DNA of 41,135 nucleotides. It comes from an uncultured Bacilli bacterium (GTDB taxonomy: Bacteria > Bacillota_I > Bacilli_A > RF39 > UBA660). Below, in pieces: positions 15,264-24,364 of the stretch. Below the pieces are notes generated by a model. The model did not search any database. It was not told the origin of the DNA and saw only the letters and a list, made by a program, of their open reading frames with translations. A program made the position numbers and the translations under genes. The stretch's first letter is position 1, and each line of letters opens with the position of its first letter. The DNA lies in the NCBI GenBank assembly GCA_934096105.1, contig CAKOLH010000008.1, positions 1 to 41,135 on the forward strand, in the 5' to 3' direction.

Positions 15264-16136
15264 TTATTTATTTATTCTTATGATGTTATTTGAGGCTATT
15301 ACGGCATCTGAGACAGCGGTTGTAAGCTGGTAATAGTCTTTCTTTATTACATCTCCTATAGCATATACATAAGGGATATTTGTTTCATACTTATTGTTTA
15401 CTAAGATATAATCATTTTCCTTTTCGACATTGAAGAGTTTGCTATTTGGTATTCCACCTAGGGCTAAGAATACGCCGCTTGTTTTGACCATCTTTTTGTT
15501 ATCTAGTGTTACTGATACTAGGATATTATTCTTGGTGTTATAGCTTATGATATTGCTGTTATTTATTACTTTGATATTTTTTTTATTAGATACTCTATCT
15601 ACTAAATATTTATCTCCGGTAAAATTATCTCTTCTTATGATGATGGTTACTTTTTTACATATATTAGATAAGTATAGGCTTTCTGTTAAAGCAGAATTTC
15701 CACCACCAACAACGATAACATCCTTATCTTTATAGAACATTCCGTCACATAAAGCACAAGTACTTATTCCTCTTCCAAGTAATTCTTTTTCATTATGTAG
15801 ATTTAGAGTCCTATTTTTTCTACCTGTAGCAATTATTAGATACTCAAATTCTATATCGTTATTAATTATTTTTTTATCTAAGTCTATGTTACTAATATTT
15901 AGTGATTTCATTTTTATATCTAGATTATTTACTTGGTTATATATATTCATGGCTAAATCTGGGCCTGATATGCTTTCATAACCAGGGTAATTTTCAATAT
16001 TTGGTATATAGTTTAGAGTGCCTCCGGGAGCATTGTTTTCTATTATTAATGGGCTTATACCGGCTCTTTTGAGATTAATTGCGGCACTCATACCGGCTAT
16101 TCCTGCTCCTATTATTACTACTTTGTATTTTTCCAT
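15264..16136 (-). CDS. trxB: Thioredoxin reductase
   Basis: 290 residues, slightly short of the usual 305-320. It uses NADPH and FAD to reduce thioredoxin. The FAD-binding motif GAGIAGMSAAINLKRAG is at the N-terminus, the redox centre CALCDG at about 132-137, the NADPH motif VVGGGNSALTESLYLS near 146, and the FAD motif YAIGDV near the C-terminus. The usual redox centre is CA(T/V)CDG; the Leu is a mild variation. It overlaps the end of lgt by 19 bp, so the two are translationally coupled. Confidence 0.92.
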   Translation of the reverse strand: MEKYKVVIIGAGIAGMSAAINLKRAGISPLIIENNAPGGTLNYIPNIENYPGYESISGPDLAMNIYNQVNNLDIKMKSLNISNIDLDKKIINNDIEFEYLIIATGRKNRTLNLHNEKELLGRGISTCALCDGMFYKDKDVIVVGGGNSALTESLYLSNICKKVTIIIRRDNFTGDKYLVDRVSNKKNIKVINNSNIISYNTKNNILVSVTLDNKKMVKTSGVFLALGGIPNSKLFNVEKENDYILVNNKYETNIPYVYAIGDVIKKDYYQLTTAVSDAVIASNNIIRINK

Positions 16137-16900
16137 GACTTCCTCCTCATATAGATAATTCCTATTATACCTATTAATATAAGTATAACTGATACGATTT
16201 GACTTATTCTGAATACTCCTAAATATAGGCTATCTGTTCTTAATCCTTCAATAAACAATCTACCTATACCATACCATATAAAGTAGAAACTTACTAATAA
16301 GCCATTATGTTTATATTTATCTTTCTTTCTAATAATTAATAATACTATAAATCCTAAGAGACACCATAATGATTCGTATAGGAATGTTGGTATATAGTAG
16401 TTACCATTAATATACATACCATTTATTATAAAGTCTGGGAGATGTAAACTTTTTAAGTGTCCTAGAGTGGTTACTGCTCCATGGGCTTCTTTATTTATAA
16501 AGTTACCCCATCTACCAATTGCTTGTCCTAATATTAGATATGGTATTATAGTATCAATAGTTAATAAGATGTTTTTATTGTTTTTTTTACAAAAGTATAC
16601 TACAAATATTATACCAGAGATTACTGCTCCATATATGGCTAGACCGCCTTCCCATATTTTGAATATGTCTAATAGATTATCTTTAAATACTGAGAAATTG
16701 AATATTACATAATATAATCTTGCTCCTAGTATACCTATTGGTATTACATAAAATATTAGATCCATTAGGAAGTCTCTTCCTAAGCCATTCTTTTTGGCTT
16801 CTTTGATTGAAAAATATATTCCTATACAAATCGATAATACTATTAATACGGCATACCAATATATAGTAATTGGTCCTAGTTTTAAGAATACTCTATTCAT
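16118..16900 (-). CDS. lgt: Prolipoprotein diacylglyceryl transferase
   Basis: 260 residues from the ATG at 16900 (AGGTG six bases upstream). A multi-pass membrane enzyme that adds diacylglycerol to the lipobox Cys of prolipoproteins. The signature GQAIGRWGNFINKEAHG is present, with YESLW and the conserved GRLFIEGLRTD further on. At least six hydrophobic segments are visible. A substrate candidate in the window is the ZnuA-like lipoprotein at 28105. First gene of an lgt-trxB pair. Confidence 0.95.
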   Translation of the reverse strand: MNRVFLKLGPITIYWYAVLIVLSICIGIYFSIKEAKKNGLGRDFLMDLIFYVIPIGILGARLYYVIFNFSVFKDNLLDIFKIWEGGLAIYGAVISGIIFVVYFCKKNNKNILLTIDTIIPYLILGQAIGRWGNFINKEAHGAVTTLGHLKSLHLPDFIINGMYINGNYYIPTFLYESLWCLLGFIVLLIIRKKDKYKHNGLLVSFYFIWYGIGRLFIEGLRTDSLYLGVFRISQIVSVILILIGIIGIIYMRRKSWKNTK

Positions 16901-16940
16901 AATAATCACCTGTAATATAATAATACCACAAATTATTATA

Positions 16941-16969
16941 AAAAAGAAGTCGTATTATAACTTCTTTTT
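16941..16969 (-). terminator. Terminator downstream of the unknown gene at 17086
   Basis: Arms AAAAAGAAGT (16941-16950) and ACTTCTTTTT (16960-16969), so usable on either strand. On the minus strand it ends the transcript from 17412 before lgt. Confidence 0.75.
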
Positions 16970-16977
16970 AGTTATTT

Positions 16978-17032
16978 CACTATGAGTCTATGGTCTCATA
17001 GTGTTATTTTGAGCCTTGAAGTCTCAAAATAA
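16978..17032 (-). repeat. Tandem conserved-loop hairpins, cluster 2 (two hairpins)
   Basis: Hairpin 4 (16978-17003): 9-bp perfect stem CACTATGAG; read on the minus strand, the loop is ACCATAGA. Hairpin 5 (17004-17032): 10-bp perfect stem TTATTTTGAG; minus-strand loop ACTTCAAGG. Both are in the minus orientation, downstream of the minus-strand gene ending at 17086 and upstream of its terminator. Confidence 0.75.
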
Positions 17033-17085
17033 TATATCTACATATCTATTATATATAAGCCATGGATATATATTTAGAATGATGA

Positions 17086-17412
17086 CTATTTATCAATATA
17101 AATATCTCTAATAGTATTAATTGGGATATATTCATTATCCATAGTAATTAAATTAGTTTTAGTTTTACCTACTATTCTCTTTTTATCTTTTCCTTTATCA
17201 GTAACAATAATAACATCTATTTTATAAATATAATTAGGAGAATTAAATATATTATATATTTTTTGCTCTACTGTATAATTGTTTTTATTGTTAATAAAGT
17301 TATTTGTACTTTTTACTTCTATATCACTATTATACATAGTAGAAAATATTTTTTCATTATTATTAATATTTTTATCTATGTTATTATGATACATTTTTGG
17401 TAATTCTTTCAT
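17086..17412 (-). CDS. Hypothetical protein, 108 residues
   Basis: Starts at the ATG at 17412 (GAGGTG six bases upstream). The first half is Asn/Lys-rich and probably disordered. The second half (about 60-108) looks like a small beta domain: KIDVIIVTDKGKDKKRIVG, then NEYIPINTIRDIYI. I do not recognise the family. It is divergent from rodA. The many Asn residues partly reflect AT-rich codons. Confidence 0.6.
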   Translation of the reverse strand: MKELPKMYHNNIDKNINNNEKIFSTMYNSDIEVKSTNNFINNKNNYTVEQKIYNIFNSPNYIYKIDVIIVTDKGKDKKRIVGKTKTNLITMDNEYIPINTIRDIYIDK

Positions 17413-17501
17413 GATATTCACCTCTAATTTATTATATGATACTAATATATATTTATTATTTTATTTTTTTGTGGTATTATATTAAAGAGAGAGTTGATTA
17501 G

Positions 17502-18632
17502 ATGAAAAAAGAGTCAAAATTTAAAGTAGAAAATTGTATTTTAATACCAATAATATTATTTGCTATTATTAGTATTATTACTATATATTGTACTAGAAAT
17601 TTACTTGCTAGTGATTATCAAAACTTATTTATTAAACAAGGGCTTTGGTATTTATTAGGATTTGGTATAGCCTATGGTATGATGTTATTTGGTAATAAGT
17701 TTCTTTATAATAATGCTTATATATTTTATATAGTAGGAGTCATTCTCCTGATACTGGTATTGTTTTTAGGTAAGCCTATTAATAATGCTAGATGCTGGTT
17801 TATTATCCCTTATGTTGGTAGTTTTCAGCCTTCTGAGTTTATGAAAGTATTTTTGATGATTACTTTGTCGAGAATGATTAATGATTTTAATGAAGAAAGA
17901 AGAAGTAATGATATAAGCGAAGAGTTTAGATTTCTTATTAAAGTGCTTATTGTGGTAGGTGTTCCTTCAATATTAACTTTTATTGAGCCTGATACTGGTG
18001 CTGTTCTTATTTATTTTATTATTACTATTGTAATGCTGTTTGTTGGTGGTTTTAGAAGTAGATGGTTTATTATTACTATTGGTACTATTGCAGTGCTTGG
18101 TGGTATGTTTTTAGGATTATATTTTTTAAAGCAAGACTTATTTATTAAAATATTTGGTACTAGTTTCTTTTACCGAATGGATAGAATACTTAATTGGTCT
18201 AATTCTAGTGGCCTACAGCTTACTAATGGACTTACTGCGATTGGTTCTGGAGGATTATTTGGGCATGGATTTAATCATACTCCAATATATTTCCCTGAGA
18301 TGCAAACTGACTTCATATTTGCAGTGTTTGCTTCAAACTTTGGTTTTGTTGGTGTACTTGGGCTTTTACTACTTATTGTATATTTTGATATTAGTATTGT
18401 TAAACTAGGTAGTAAATCTTATAACAATAATGATAAACTACTTACTGGAGGAATAATATCTGTACTGCTCTTCCAGCAGATACATAATATTAGTATGACT
18501 ATAGGACTACTTCCTATAATGGGTATTACTCTTCCATTTATTTCATATGGGGGCTCTTCACTACTATCATACATGATATTAATTGGGATGTTGTTTAATA
18601 TATCAAATGAAAACTTAAGATTTAAGAACTAA
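17502..18632 (+). CDS. rodA: SEDS peptidoglycan polymerase, RodA/FtsW family
   Basis: 376 residues, about ten membrane segments. SEDS proteins polymerise glycan strands from lipid II at the membrane together with a class B PBP. The family pattern is visible in NNARCWFIIPYVGSFQPSEFMK, TFIEPDTGAVLIYF (conserved Asp), and FISYGGSSLLSYMILIG near the end. The length and sequence favour RodA over FtsW or SpoVE, but the subtype is not certain, and SpoVE is possible given the sporulation genes. It is a single gene with a terminator overlapping its end. Confidence 0.9.
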   Translation: MKKESKFKVENCILIPIILFAIISIITIYCTRNLLASDYQNLFIKQGLWYLLGFGIAYGMMLFGNKFLYNNAYIFYIVGVILLILVLFLGKPINNARCWFIIPYVGSFQPSEFMKVFLMITLSRMINDFNEERRSNDISEEFRFLIKVLIVVGVPSILTFIEPDTGAVLIYFIITIVMLFVGGFRSRWFIITIGTIAVLGGMFLGLYFLKQDLFIKIFGTSFFYRMDRILNWSNSSGLQLTNGLTAIGSGGLFGHGFNHTPIYFPEMQTDFIFAVFASNFGFVGVLGLLLLIVYFDISIVKLGSKSYNNNDKLLTGGIISVLLFQQIHNISMTIGLLPIMGITLPFISYGGSSLLSYMILIGMLFNISNENLRFKN

Positions 18633-18646
18633 TCTTAAGTTTTTTA
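18612..18646 (+). terminator. Terminator of rodA
   Basis: AACTTAAGATT, loop TAAGAACT, AATCTTAAGTT followed by T. The hairpin includes the last codons and the stop. It also faces the convergent ylbE end. Confidence 0.85.
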
Positions 18647-18865
18647 TTTTAAGACATTTAAGAATGTTTGAATCATACTTATATTTTCTAAAGTTTTATT
18701 GAGTCTATCACTAGGTCTAATTTTAAATTTATCTTTCATATCCTCGGTAAACTCTTTGAATAATAATGGATCTCTATTTAATCTTTTATACCAAATAGGA
18801 TACTGTCTAATAAATGATACTAGTCTTGGATCAGAACTTATTTTTAATTGTAATTCTGTTGTCAT
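18644..18865 (-). CDS. ylbE: YlbE-like protein
   Basis: 73 residues. The segment LVSFIRQYPIWYKRLNRDPLLFKEF is the recognisable core of the small YlbE family known from Bacillus. The function is unknown. Its ATG overlaps the ylbD stop (TAATG), and the ylbD-ylbE order is as in Bacillus, which supports both calls. Confidence 0.8.
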   Translation of the reverse strand: MTTELQLKISSDPRLVSFIRQYPIWYKRLNRDPLLFKEFTEDMKDKFKIRPSDRLNKTLENISMIQTFLNVLK

Positions 18866-19239
18866 TAATCATCAAACCTTCGATAAATTGGTCTAGGATT
18901 ATAGGTACTAGCGTCTGGCTTCTTATCCTTTACAAGCATATCTCCTATTAGGCCTATAGCTTTCTGTACCGAACTTATGCCGTCCTGTAATTTGTTTGTA
19001 TCAATGTTTTTAGCCATATCTAATATATCAGAGAATTTATTTGTTTTTTTTGATTCTTGTTCTTTAGTAGTATCAGTAGTATTTTTATTATTTAAATATT
19101 CGTTCCAAATACTATTATCTTCTCCATATAAATCATATAATTCATAAAATTTTTGCCATGACATTGCATTATTTCTAACATATGTAATTAAATGGGGGTT
19201 ATTTTTAACAAATAATTTGAAATCATCTATTTTTGTCAT
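18865..19239 (-). CDS. ylbD: YlbD-like putative spore coat protein
   Basis: 124 residues from the ATG at 19239 (AGGTGAT upstream; the GTG at 19248 lies inside that ribosome binding site). The N-terminus FKLFVKNNPHLITYVRNNAM is followed by SWQKFYELYDLYGEDNSIW, matching the YlbD coat family. A Lys/Thr-rich linker and a second helical part (about 75-110) follow. YlbD is associated with the Bacillus spore coat. This adds to the sporulation evidence in the window. Confidence 0.78.
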   Translation of the reverse strand: MTKIDDFKLFVKNNPHLITYVRNNAMSWQKFYELYDLYGEDNSIWNEYLNNKNTTDTTKEQESKKTNKFSDILDMAKNIDTNKLQDGISSVQKAIGLIGDMLVKDKKPDASTYNPRPIYRRFDD

Positions 19240-19284
19240 GTTTATCACCTATTAAATTATATGTAAAATAGTAAAAAATGATAT

Positions 19285-19321
19285 CAAAAAATACTTCTTA
19301 TTTAATTATAAGAAGTATTTA
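19285..19321 (-). terminator. Terminator of the gene at 19319
   Basis: Long stem AATACTTCTTAT / ATAAGAAGTATT with a five-base AATTA loop and a following T-run on the minus strand. Confidence 0.85.
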
Positions 19322-19762
19322 TTTTTGCTCATGTTCACAATAGACATTAATATATTTAGTATTGCCATTTATTTCAGTTAGAATAAGCTTATCGCCTTTG
19401 ATTTCATATATATATTTATCTGGTAAAGAATAACTATCTGATTTGATTTGTATTTCATCACCCTTTATATTATATTTTCCTTCTTCACAGCTTATTGTGA
19501 CATTGTCTTTTGTATTACATTTTTTTACCTTTTTATCACTAAACTCAATATATTCTCCAGTGATATTTTCTAATCTTTCACTTAGTTTGTCATCTACATA
19601 GCTTTGATAAGAAAAGTATCTCCAATAACCAATTAAATCGTTTTTGATTTCTGAACTGGTACTTTTTTTTGAATTGCTGACAGAATACAAAAAATAAAAG
19701 CCTATTGATAAACCTATTACAACAAATACAACAAGTAATATTTCCCATATTCTTTTTTTCAT
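19319..19762 (-). CDS. Membrane-anchored small protein with lipocalin-like domain
   Basis: 147 residues. An N-terminal transmembrane anchor (about 6-28, ILLVVFVVIGLSIGFYFLYS) is followed by an extracytoplasmic domain of short beta strands: IGYWRYFS, GEYIEFSDKKVKKC, EGKYNIKGDEIQI, YIYEIKGDKLILTE. The GYW...L.F...Y pattern is that of small lipocalin-like or META-like domains. There are three Cys residues. The function is unknown. It follows the large surface protein gene but is separated from it by a terminator. Confidence 0.65.
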   Translation of the reverse strand: MKKRIWEILLVVFVVIGLSIGFYFLYSVSNSKKSTSSEIKNDLIGYWRYFSYQSYVDDKLSERLENITGEYIEFSDKKVKKCNTKDNVTISCEEGKYNIKGDEIQIKSDSYSLPDKYIYEIKGDKLILTEINGNTKYINVYCEHEQK

Positions 19763-19805
19763 ATTCTATCACCATATTAATTATATAATAAATACTAAAA
19801 AAATA

Positions 19806-19841
19806 CAAGAAAAAGACATTAACTTTTTTAAGTTAATGTCT
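19806..19841 (-). terminator. Terminator of the large surface protein gene
   Basis: 12-bp perfect stem AGACATTAACTT / AAGTTAATGTCT followed by TTTTC on the minus strand. Confidence 0.88.
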
Positions 19842-19846
19842 TCTGA

Positions 19847-22800
19847 TTAGCATACATAATACCACTGTCGATATGATATTGTATCGTTATTTATTGAGCA
19901 TCCAGTGTATTTTAATTGTGTTCCATTGCATACTTTTTCTGTTGAGGTACATATGTTGTTTGTTGAAGAACCACTTACATATTTATATGTTTTGGTTACA
20001 TATTGGCAAGAACAACTACAGCTCCAGTTTGCATAGAATGGAGCACTTGAATCTAATGAGAACCACTGTCTATAAACTGTACCTGTAGGTGAATTAAAGT
20101 GCCATCCATCTTGTGAGCAATTGGATCTGCTTACGCTTGGTATTCCTAGGTTACTAAAGTAGTATTGATTACCACCAATTACAGCTTTTGACCATGAGGC
20201 AACTCCTGTGCTAAATGATCCACCATTTGGATAAAATGTCGCAGTGTATGTACTACTTGATCCTGAACTGCCACAACTCCAGTGTGCGTAATAATTTAAA
20301 TTTGTATCTCCACTTTCTAGATAAAAGTATTGTCTATATATTGAACCACTTGTTGAACCTTCATACCAACCATCTAATGTACAATTACTTTTAGATATTG
20401 ATGGTATTGGTAATTCAGAAAATTGATATTTTGTTCCAACTGTAGCTTGCATTGTATATGATGCTGCTCCTGTACTGAATTTTCCACCATTTGGGAAGAA
20501 TGTTGCTGTTGTAGATGAAGTCCAGTTAACTCCTAAAGTTACTGTGCAATCACCGCTTGAAAGGTTACAAAAGTCAGAAGCACTATATGCTGTTGTTTGA
20601 TTATAGGTTGACTTTGAACAGTTACCACTTAAGCATTTCCACTCTGCTCCACTTGAAGCTTTACTTGCAGCTTTTGTAACATTTATATAATTTGTGTTAT
20701 TCCAGTCTGGTAAACCATCAGAGCTTAATGTTTCTCCGTAATTTATTGAGCTTATGATGTTATTTCCGTTTAGATATATAATTCCACCACTTTCGAAGAA
20801 GCTTGATTTTGATGATAGAACTCCTCCGTTAACGCTTAATTTTATAAGTACTGTATTTGGTGTCCACTGTGCATATAATGTTACGTTGGCGTTGGCTGAA
20901 TAAGTGGCTCCTGAATTATATACTGTTCCTGTTCCATTACTTGCTGTATTCCAGTTTACAAATTTGTATCCTGATCTTGTAGGTTTAGTAGAACTTAGTG
21001 TAACACTATTTCCTTGTGTTTTTGTTTGATTACTTGGTACACCACTACCGCCATTAGCATTATAAGTTATTGTATATACTTGTTTCCACTGTGCATATAA
21101 AGTGGCATTGGCATCTGCTGAGTATGTTGCTCCTGGGGCGTAAGATGTACCTGTTCCATCACTAGATGTATTCCAGTTATTAAATGTATAACCTGATTTT
21201 GTTGGAACTGTAGAGCTTAATGTAACTGCATTTCCTTGCAATTTTGTTTGACTACTTGGTGTGCCAGTTGCTCCTGAAGCACTATATGATATTGTAAATA
21301 TTTGTTTCCACTGTGCATATAAAGTTAAATTGCTATTTCCTGAATAAATTGCTCCTGAAGCATATGATGTACCTGTTCCATTACTACTTGTATTCCATCC
21401 AATGAATTGGTAACCACTTCTAGTTGGAGCAGTATTACTTAATGTTAAATTAACATTTTGAGTCTTTGTTTGACTACTTGGAGCTCCTGTTCCATTGTTA
21501 GCATTATATGATACTGTATAAGTTGGTATTGGTTCTTCTAGATTGGAACTACTTCCTCCACTTATTTTATATGGATTAGAACTTGTGCCTGCACCGGTTT
21601 CTAATAATACACCGGAATCTAGATACAATGCTGGACGAACCGACCTGTTTGGATATGTAGTGCCTCTAATAGTACCTCCATCAGAGTGTATTTGATAAAT
21701 ATGAAACTTTGTCGTTTGAGTTGGCGTTAGTGTCCATTGATAGTTGCTATTAAATAGCCAGTTATTGCCAGTACAGGTACTATCCGAATAACTTCCTACG
21801 GCCTTATCAACGCATTTACTAAAATCTGCAGCATATCCATAGTCACTTGGATATATTAATCCAATTTTTCCTGTCCAAGTAGTCGGTCTTCCTGTATATA
21901 CTGTTGTTCCTCTTTCATCAGCATATGTGTGGTTCATATATACTGAATCTGATTCCAAGCCCCCTAAATTCCATGTTATATTTGAAATCATATTTCTTGT
22001 TGCATTGTTCTTTAAACCGATATTGCCTAGATTCAATGTTATCGGTGTTCCTCCTTGACCACCTGAATAATATGTTACTGTCCCGCTTCCTTCATAATAA
22101 CTTCCATTTAATAATTTTTGCAATGTTGATGTTGACCAATCATTATCATATGTTGTTTTTGATGAGTCATCATTTTTATCTTGGTCCCAGGATAAATTTC
22201 CTATTGAATCGTTTCTTATTATTTTAGTTTTACCATCAAATACACCTATTATTCGCCATACTTCACATGTATCTGAAGTTTGTCTTCTATAATCTGAGCA
22301 ATTAAAGTATATATAATTATTTGGTGAAGCACCATAGTATCTTATGTTACCACCATTATAGTCTGATGTTGTACCACCTAGTCTATCATTTATTAGGCTT
22401 TGGGCAGTTACTGTGTTATATGTTATACTGTTATTAGTGACTATTGTTTTTGTGCCAGAAGTATATAATCCGGTTATATATTTAGCAAGTGGTGTTGGAT
22501 TATATATTTCGGTAACTAATGTTACACCACTTGGTTGGAGTAATGTACTGTCTCCTGAGTAGCCTAATACTGTAGATATTGCAATATCTTTGGCAGTGCT
22601 ACTACTATTTTCTAATCTTAATTTTACATATTTTTTTTCGTTTTCTTCTATTACACCACTTGCAGGGTCTTTTGAAGTACTAAATGTTTTTACAGTAACG
22701 TTAGAATCGGTAGTATAGGCCACACCATATCTTACTGTACCTGGACTGGTATTGGTAACCATATAAAATACATTGCTATAGCCATTTGCAGGTATTCTGA

Positions 22801-22960
22801 CTGATGTATTTTCGGTAATATTTACACCGAATGTAGCACTGCTTTCAGTATCAAAATAATTACCTATGGCATAGGTTTGATATAGTTTTACTATTCCTAA
22901 TGAAATTACTACTATTGATAAGATAACTGAAGTAACAATTATCATTCTTTTTTTGCTCAT
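19847..22960 (-). CDS. Large surface protein with InlB B-type (Listeria-Bacteroides) repeats
   Basis: 1037 residues. A basic N-terminus and hydrophobic segment (about 4-28) indicate export or anchoring. A beta-rich domain follows (about 30-150). A domain at about 180-475 contains CEVWRIIGVFDGKTKIIRND, RPTTWTGKIGLIYPSDYGYA and SVRPALYLDSGV, a type I have seen in uncultured gut Firmicutes surface proteins. Then come three repeats of about 73 residues (481-701) with the GYxFxxWNTxxxGTGTxY...LYAQW pattern. Two related, more divergent modules (about 790-965) have AxFxPNGGxFSTGxAS and YRQ. The C-terminus is Cys-rich (SCSCQYVTK to WYYVC) with no LPXTG motif. A role in adhesion is inferred from the repeat type. 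It has its own promoter. Confidence 0.85.
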   Translation of the reverse strand: MSKKRMIIVTSVILSIVVISLGIVKLYQTYAIGNYFDTESSATFGVNITENTSVRIPANGYSNVFYMVTNTSPGTVRYGVAYTTDSNVTVKTFSTSKDPASGVIEENEKKYVKLRLENSSSTAKDIAISTVLGYSGDSTLLQPSGVTLVTEIYNPTPLAKYITGLYTSGTKTIVTNNSITYNTVTAQSLINDRLGGTTSDYNGGNIRYYGASPNNYIYFNCSDYRRQTSDTCEVWRIIGVFDGKTKIIRNDSIGNLSWDQDKNDDSSKTTYDNDWSTSTLQKLLNGSYYEGSGTVTYYSGGQGGTPITLNLGNIGLKNNATRNMISNITWNLGGLESDSVYMNHTYADERGTTVYTGRPTTWTGKIGLIYPSDYGYAADFSKCVDKAVGSYSDSTCTGNNWLFNSNYQWTLTPTQTTKFHIYQIHSDGGTIRGTTYPNRSVRPALYLDSGVLLETGAGTSSNPYKISGGSSSNLEEPIPTYTVSYNANNGTGAPSSQTKTQNVNLTLSNTAPTRSGYQFIGWNTSSNGTGTSYASGAIYSGNSNLTLYAQWKQIFTISYSASGATGTPSSQTKLQGNAVTLSSTVPTKSGYTFNNWNTSSDGTGTSYAPGATYSADANATLYAQWKQVYTITYNANGGSGVPSNQTKTQGNSVTLSSTKPTRSGYKFVNWNTASNGTGTVYNSGATYSANANVTLYAQWTPNTVLIKLSVNGGVLSSKSSFFESGGIIYLNGNNIISSINYGETLSSDGLPDWNNTNYINVTKAASKASSGAEWKCLSGNCSKSTYNQTTAYSASDFCNLSSGDCTVTLGVNWTSSTTATFFPNGGKFSTGAASYTMQATVGTKYQFSELPIPSISKSNCTLDGWYEGSTSGSIYRQYFYLESGDTNLNYYAHWSCGSSGSSSTYTATFYPNGGSFSTGVASWSKAVIGGNQYYFSNLGIPSVSRSNCSQDGWHFNSPTGTVYRQWFSLDSSAPFYANWSCSCSCQYVTKTYKYVSGSSTNNICTSTEKVCNGTQLKYTGCSINNDTISYRQWYYVC

Positions 22961-22985
22961 ACTATCACTCTCTATCCTATAAATA

Positions 22986-23014
22986 ATTTTATCATAAAGA
23001 CAAGTTTAATGCAA
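22986..23014 (-). promoter_or_regulatory. Promoter of the large surface protein gene
   Basis: TTGCAT (23014-23009), 17-base spacer, TAAAAT (22991-22986). Confidence 0.65.
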
Positions 23015-23070
23015 TACTTTAAATTTATTTTTCAGCTTATATTCTTATGTTAATTTTACTTTTTAACGAC

Positions 23071-23098
23071 AAAAAAAGATACCCTAAAGAGTACCTTT
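23071..23098 (-). terminator. Terminator of tuf / str operon
   Basis: 9-bp stem with two G-U pairs (AAGGTACTC / GGGTATCTT, loop TTTA) followed by seven T on the minus strand. Confidence 0.8.
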
Positions 23099-23106
23099 TA
23101 ATTTAA

Positions 23107-24291
23107 TTATTCAATAATGTTAGTTACTGAACCAGCACCAACAGTGTGTCCACCTTCACGAATTGAGAACTTAGTTCCGTTTTCAACTGCGATTGGAGCT
23201 ATTAATTCAACTGTCATAGTAACGTTATCACCAGGCATAACCATTTCAGTTCCTTCAGGAAGTGTAACTACACCAGTAACGTCTGTAGTTCTGAAATAGA
23301 ATTGTGGTCTGTAGTTTGTAAAGAATGGAGTATGTCTTCCACCTTCTTCTTTAGAAAGTACATATACTTGTGCTTCAAATTTCTTATGTGGATGAACTGT
23401 TCCAGGTTTAGCAAGAACTTGTCCTCTTTCAACATCTTTTCTATCAATACCTCTTAATAATACACCAGCATTGTCTCCAGCTTCTGCATAGTCAAGTTGT
23501 TTTCTGAACATTTCAATACCAGTAACTACTGTTGACTTAGTATCTTTTAATCCAACGATTTCAACTGTATCGTTAAGTTTTAATTGTCCTCTTTCAACTC
23601 TACCAGTAACAACTGTTCCTCTACCAGTAATAGTAAATACGTCTTCAATTGACATTAAGAATGGTTTGTCATTATCTCTTTCAGGAGTTGGAATCCATTC
23701 GTCAACTGCATCCATTAAGTCTTCAATAGCCTTAACATACTTAGGATCTCCTTCAAGAGCTTTAAGAGCAGAACCTCTAATGATTGGAGTATTGTCTCCA
23801 TCAAATCCGTATTCAGTAAGTAATTCTCTTACTTCCATTTCAACTAGGTCTAATAATTCTTCATCATCAACCATATCACATTTGTTTAAGAATACAACCA
23901 TTCTAGGTACACCAACTTGTCTAGCAAGTAAGATGTGCTCTCTTGTTTGAGCCATAGGACCATCAGTTGCAGCAATAACTAGGATTGCTCCATCCATTTG
24001 AGCAGCACCAGTAATCATGTTTTTAACATAGTCTGCATGTCCTGGACAGTCAACGTGTGCATAGTGTCTCTTTTCAGTTTGGTATTCAACGTGTGCAGTG
24101 TTGATTGTAATACCTCTTTCTCTTTCTTCTGGAGCTTTATCGATATTTGCATAATCCATAAATTCAGCTCCACCTTTAGCTGCTAATACTTTTGTAATAG
24201 CGGCAGTTAATGTTGTTTTACCATGGTCAACATGGCCAATTGTACCAATGTTAACGTGTGGTTTTGAACGATCAAATTTAGCTTTTGCCAT
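23107..24291 (-). CDS. tuf: Elongation factor Tu
   Basis: 394 residues, full length. A GTPase that delivers aminoacyl-tRNA to the ribosome. The G domain has GHVDHGKTT (19-27), RGITINTAHVEY (switch I), DCPGHADY (switch II), NKCD and SAL motifs. Domains 2 and 3 follow (RGTVVTGRVERG, GGRHTPFFTNYRPQFYFR). Last gene of the str operon, with its own promoter after fusA. Confidence 0.99.
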   Translation of the reverse strand: MAKAKFDRSKPHVNIGTIGHVDHGKTTLTAAITKVLAAKGGAEFMDYANIDKAPEERERGITINTAHVEYQTEKRHYAHVDCPGHADYVKNMITGAAQMDGAILVIAATDGPMAQTREHILLARQVGVPRMVVFLNKCDMVDDEELLDLVEMEVRELLTEYGFDGDNTPIIRGSALKALEGDPKYVKAIEDLMDAVDEWIPTPERDNDKPFLMSIEDVFTITGRGTVVTGRVERGQLKLNDTVEIVGLKDTKSTVVTGIEMFRKQLDYAEAGDNAGVLLRGIDRKDVERGQVLAKPGTVHPHKKFEAQVYVLSKEEGGRHTPFFTNYRPQFYFRTTDVTGVVTLPEGTEMVMPGDNVTMTVELIAPIAVENGTKFSIREGGHTVGAGSVTNIIE

Positions 24292-24327
24292 TTTAATTTC
24301 CTCTCTTTCTTTAATATTACAATATCT

Positions 24328-24355
24328 ATTTTATCATATTATTGTATTTTTTCAA
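24328..24355 (-). promoter_or_regulatory. Internal promoter of tuf
   Basis: TTGAAA (24355-24350), 16-base spacer, TAAAAT (24333-24328), in the gap between fusA and tuf. Confidence 0.6.
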
Positions 24356-24364
24356 GTGTTTTTA

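Noticed and set aside
17041..17075. Possible third hairpin in cluster 2 around AAGCCATGG flanked by ATATAT runs
   Set aside because: The loop resembles the family only loosely, and the flanking AT alternation pairs by chance.
19847..20030. Sortase motif or degraded anchor at the C-terminus of the large surface protein
   Set aside because: No LPXTG-like motif, hydrophobic segment or basic tail is found there; the frame ends in a Cys-rich segment and a strong terminator follows.
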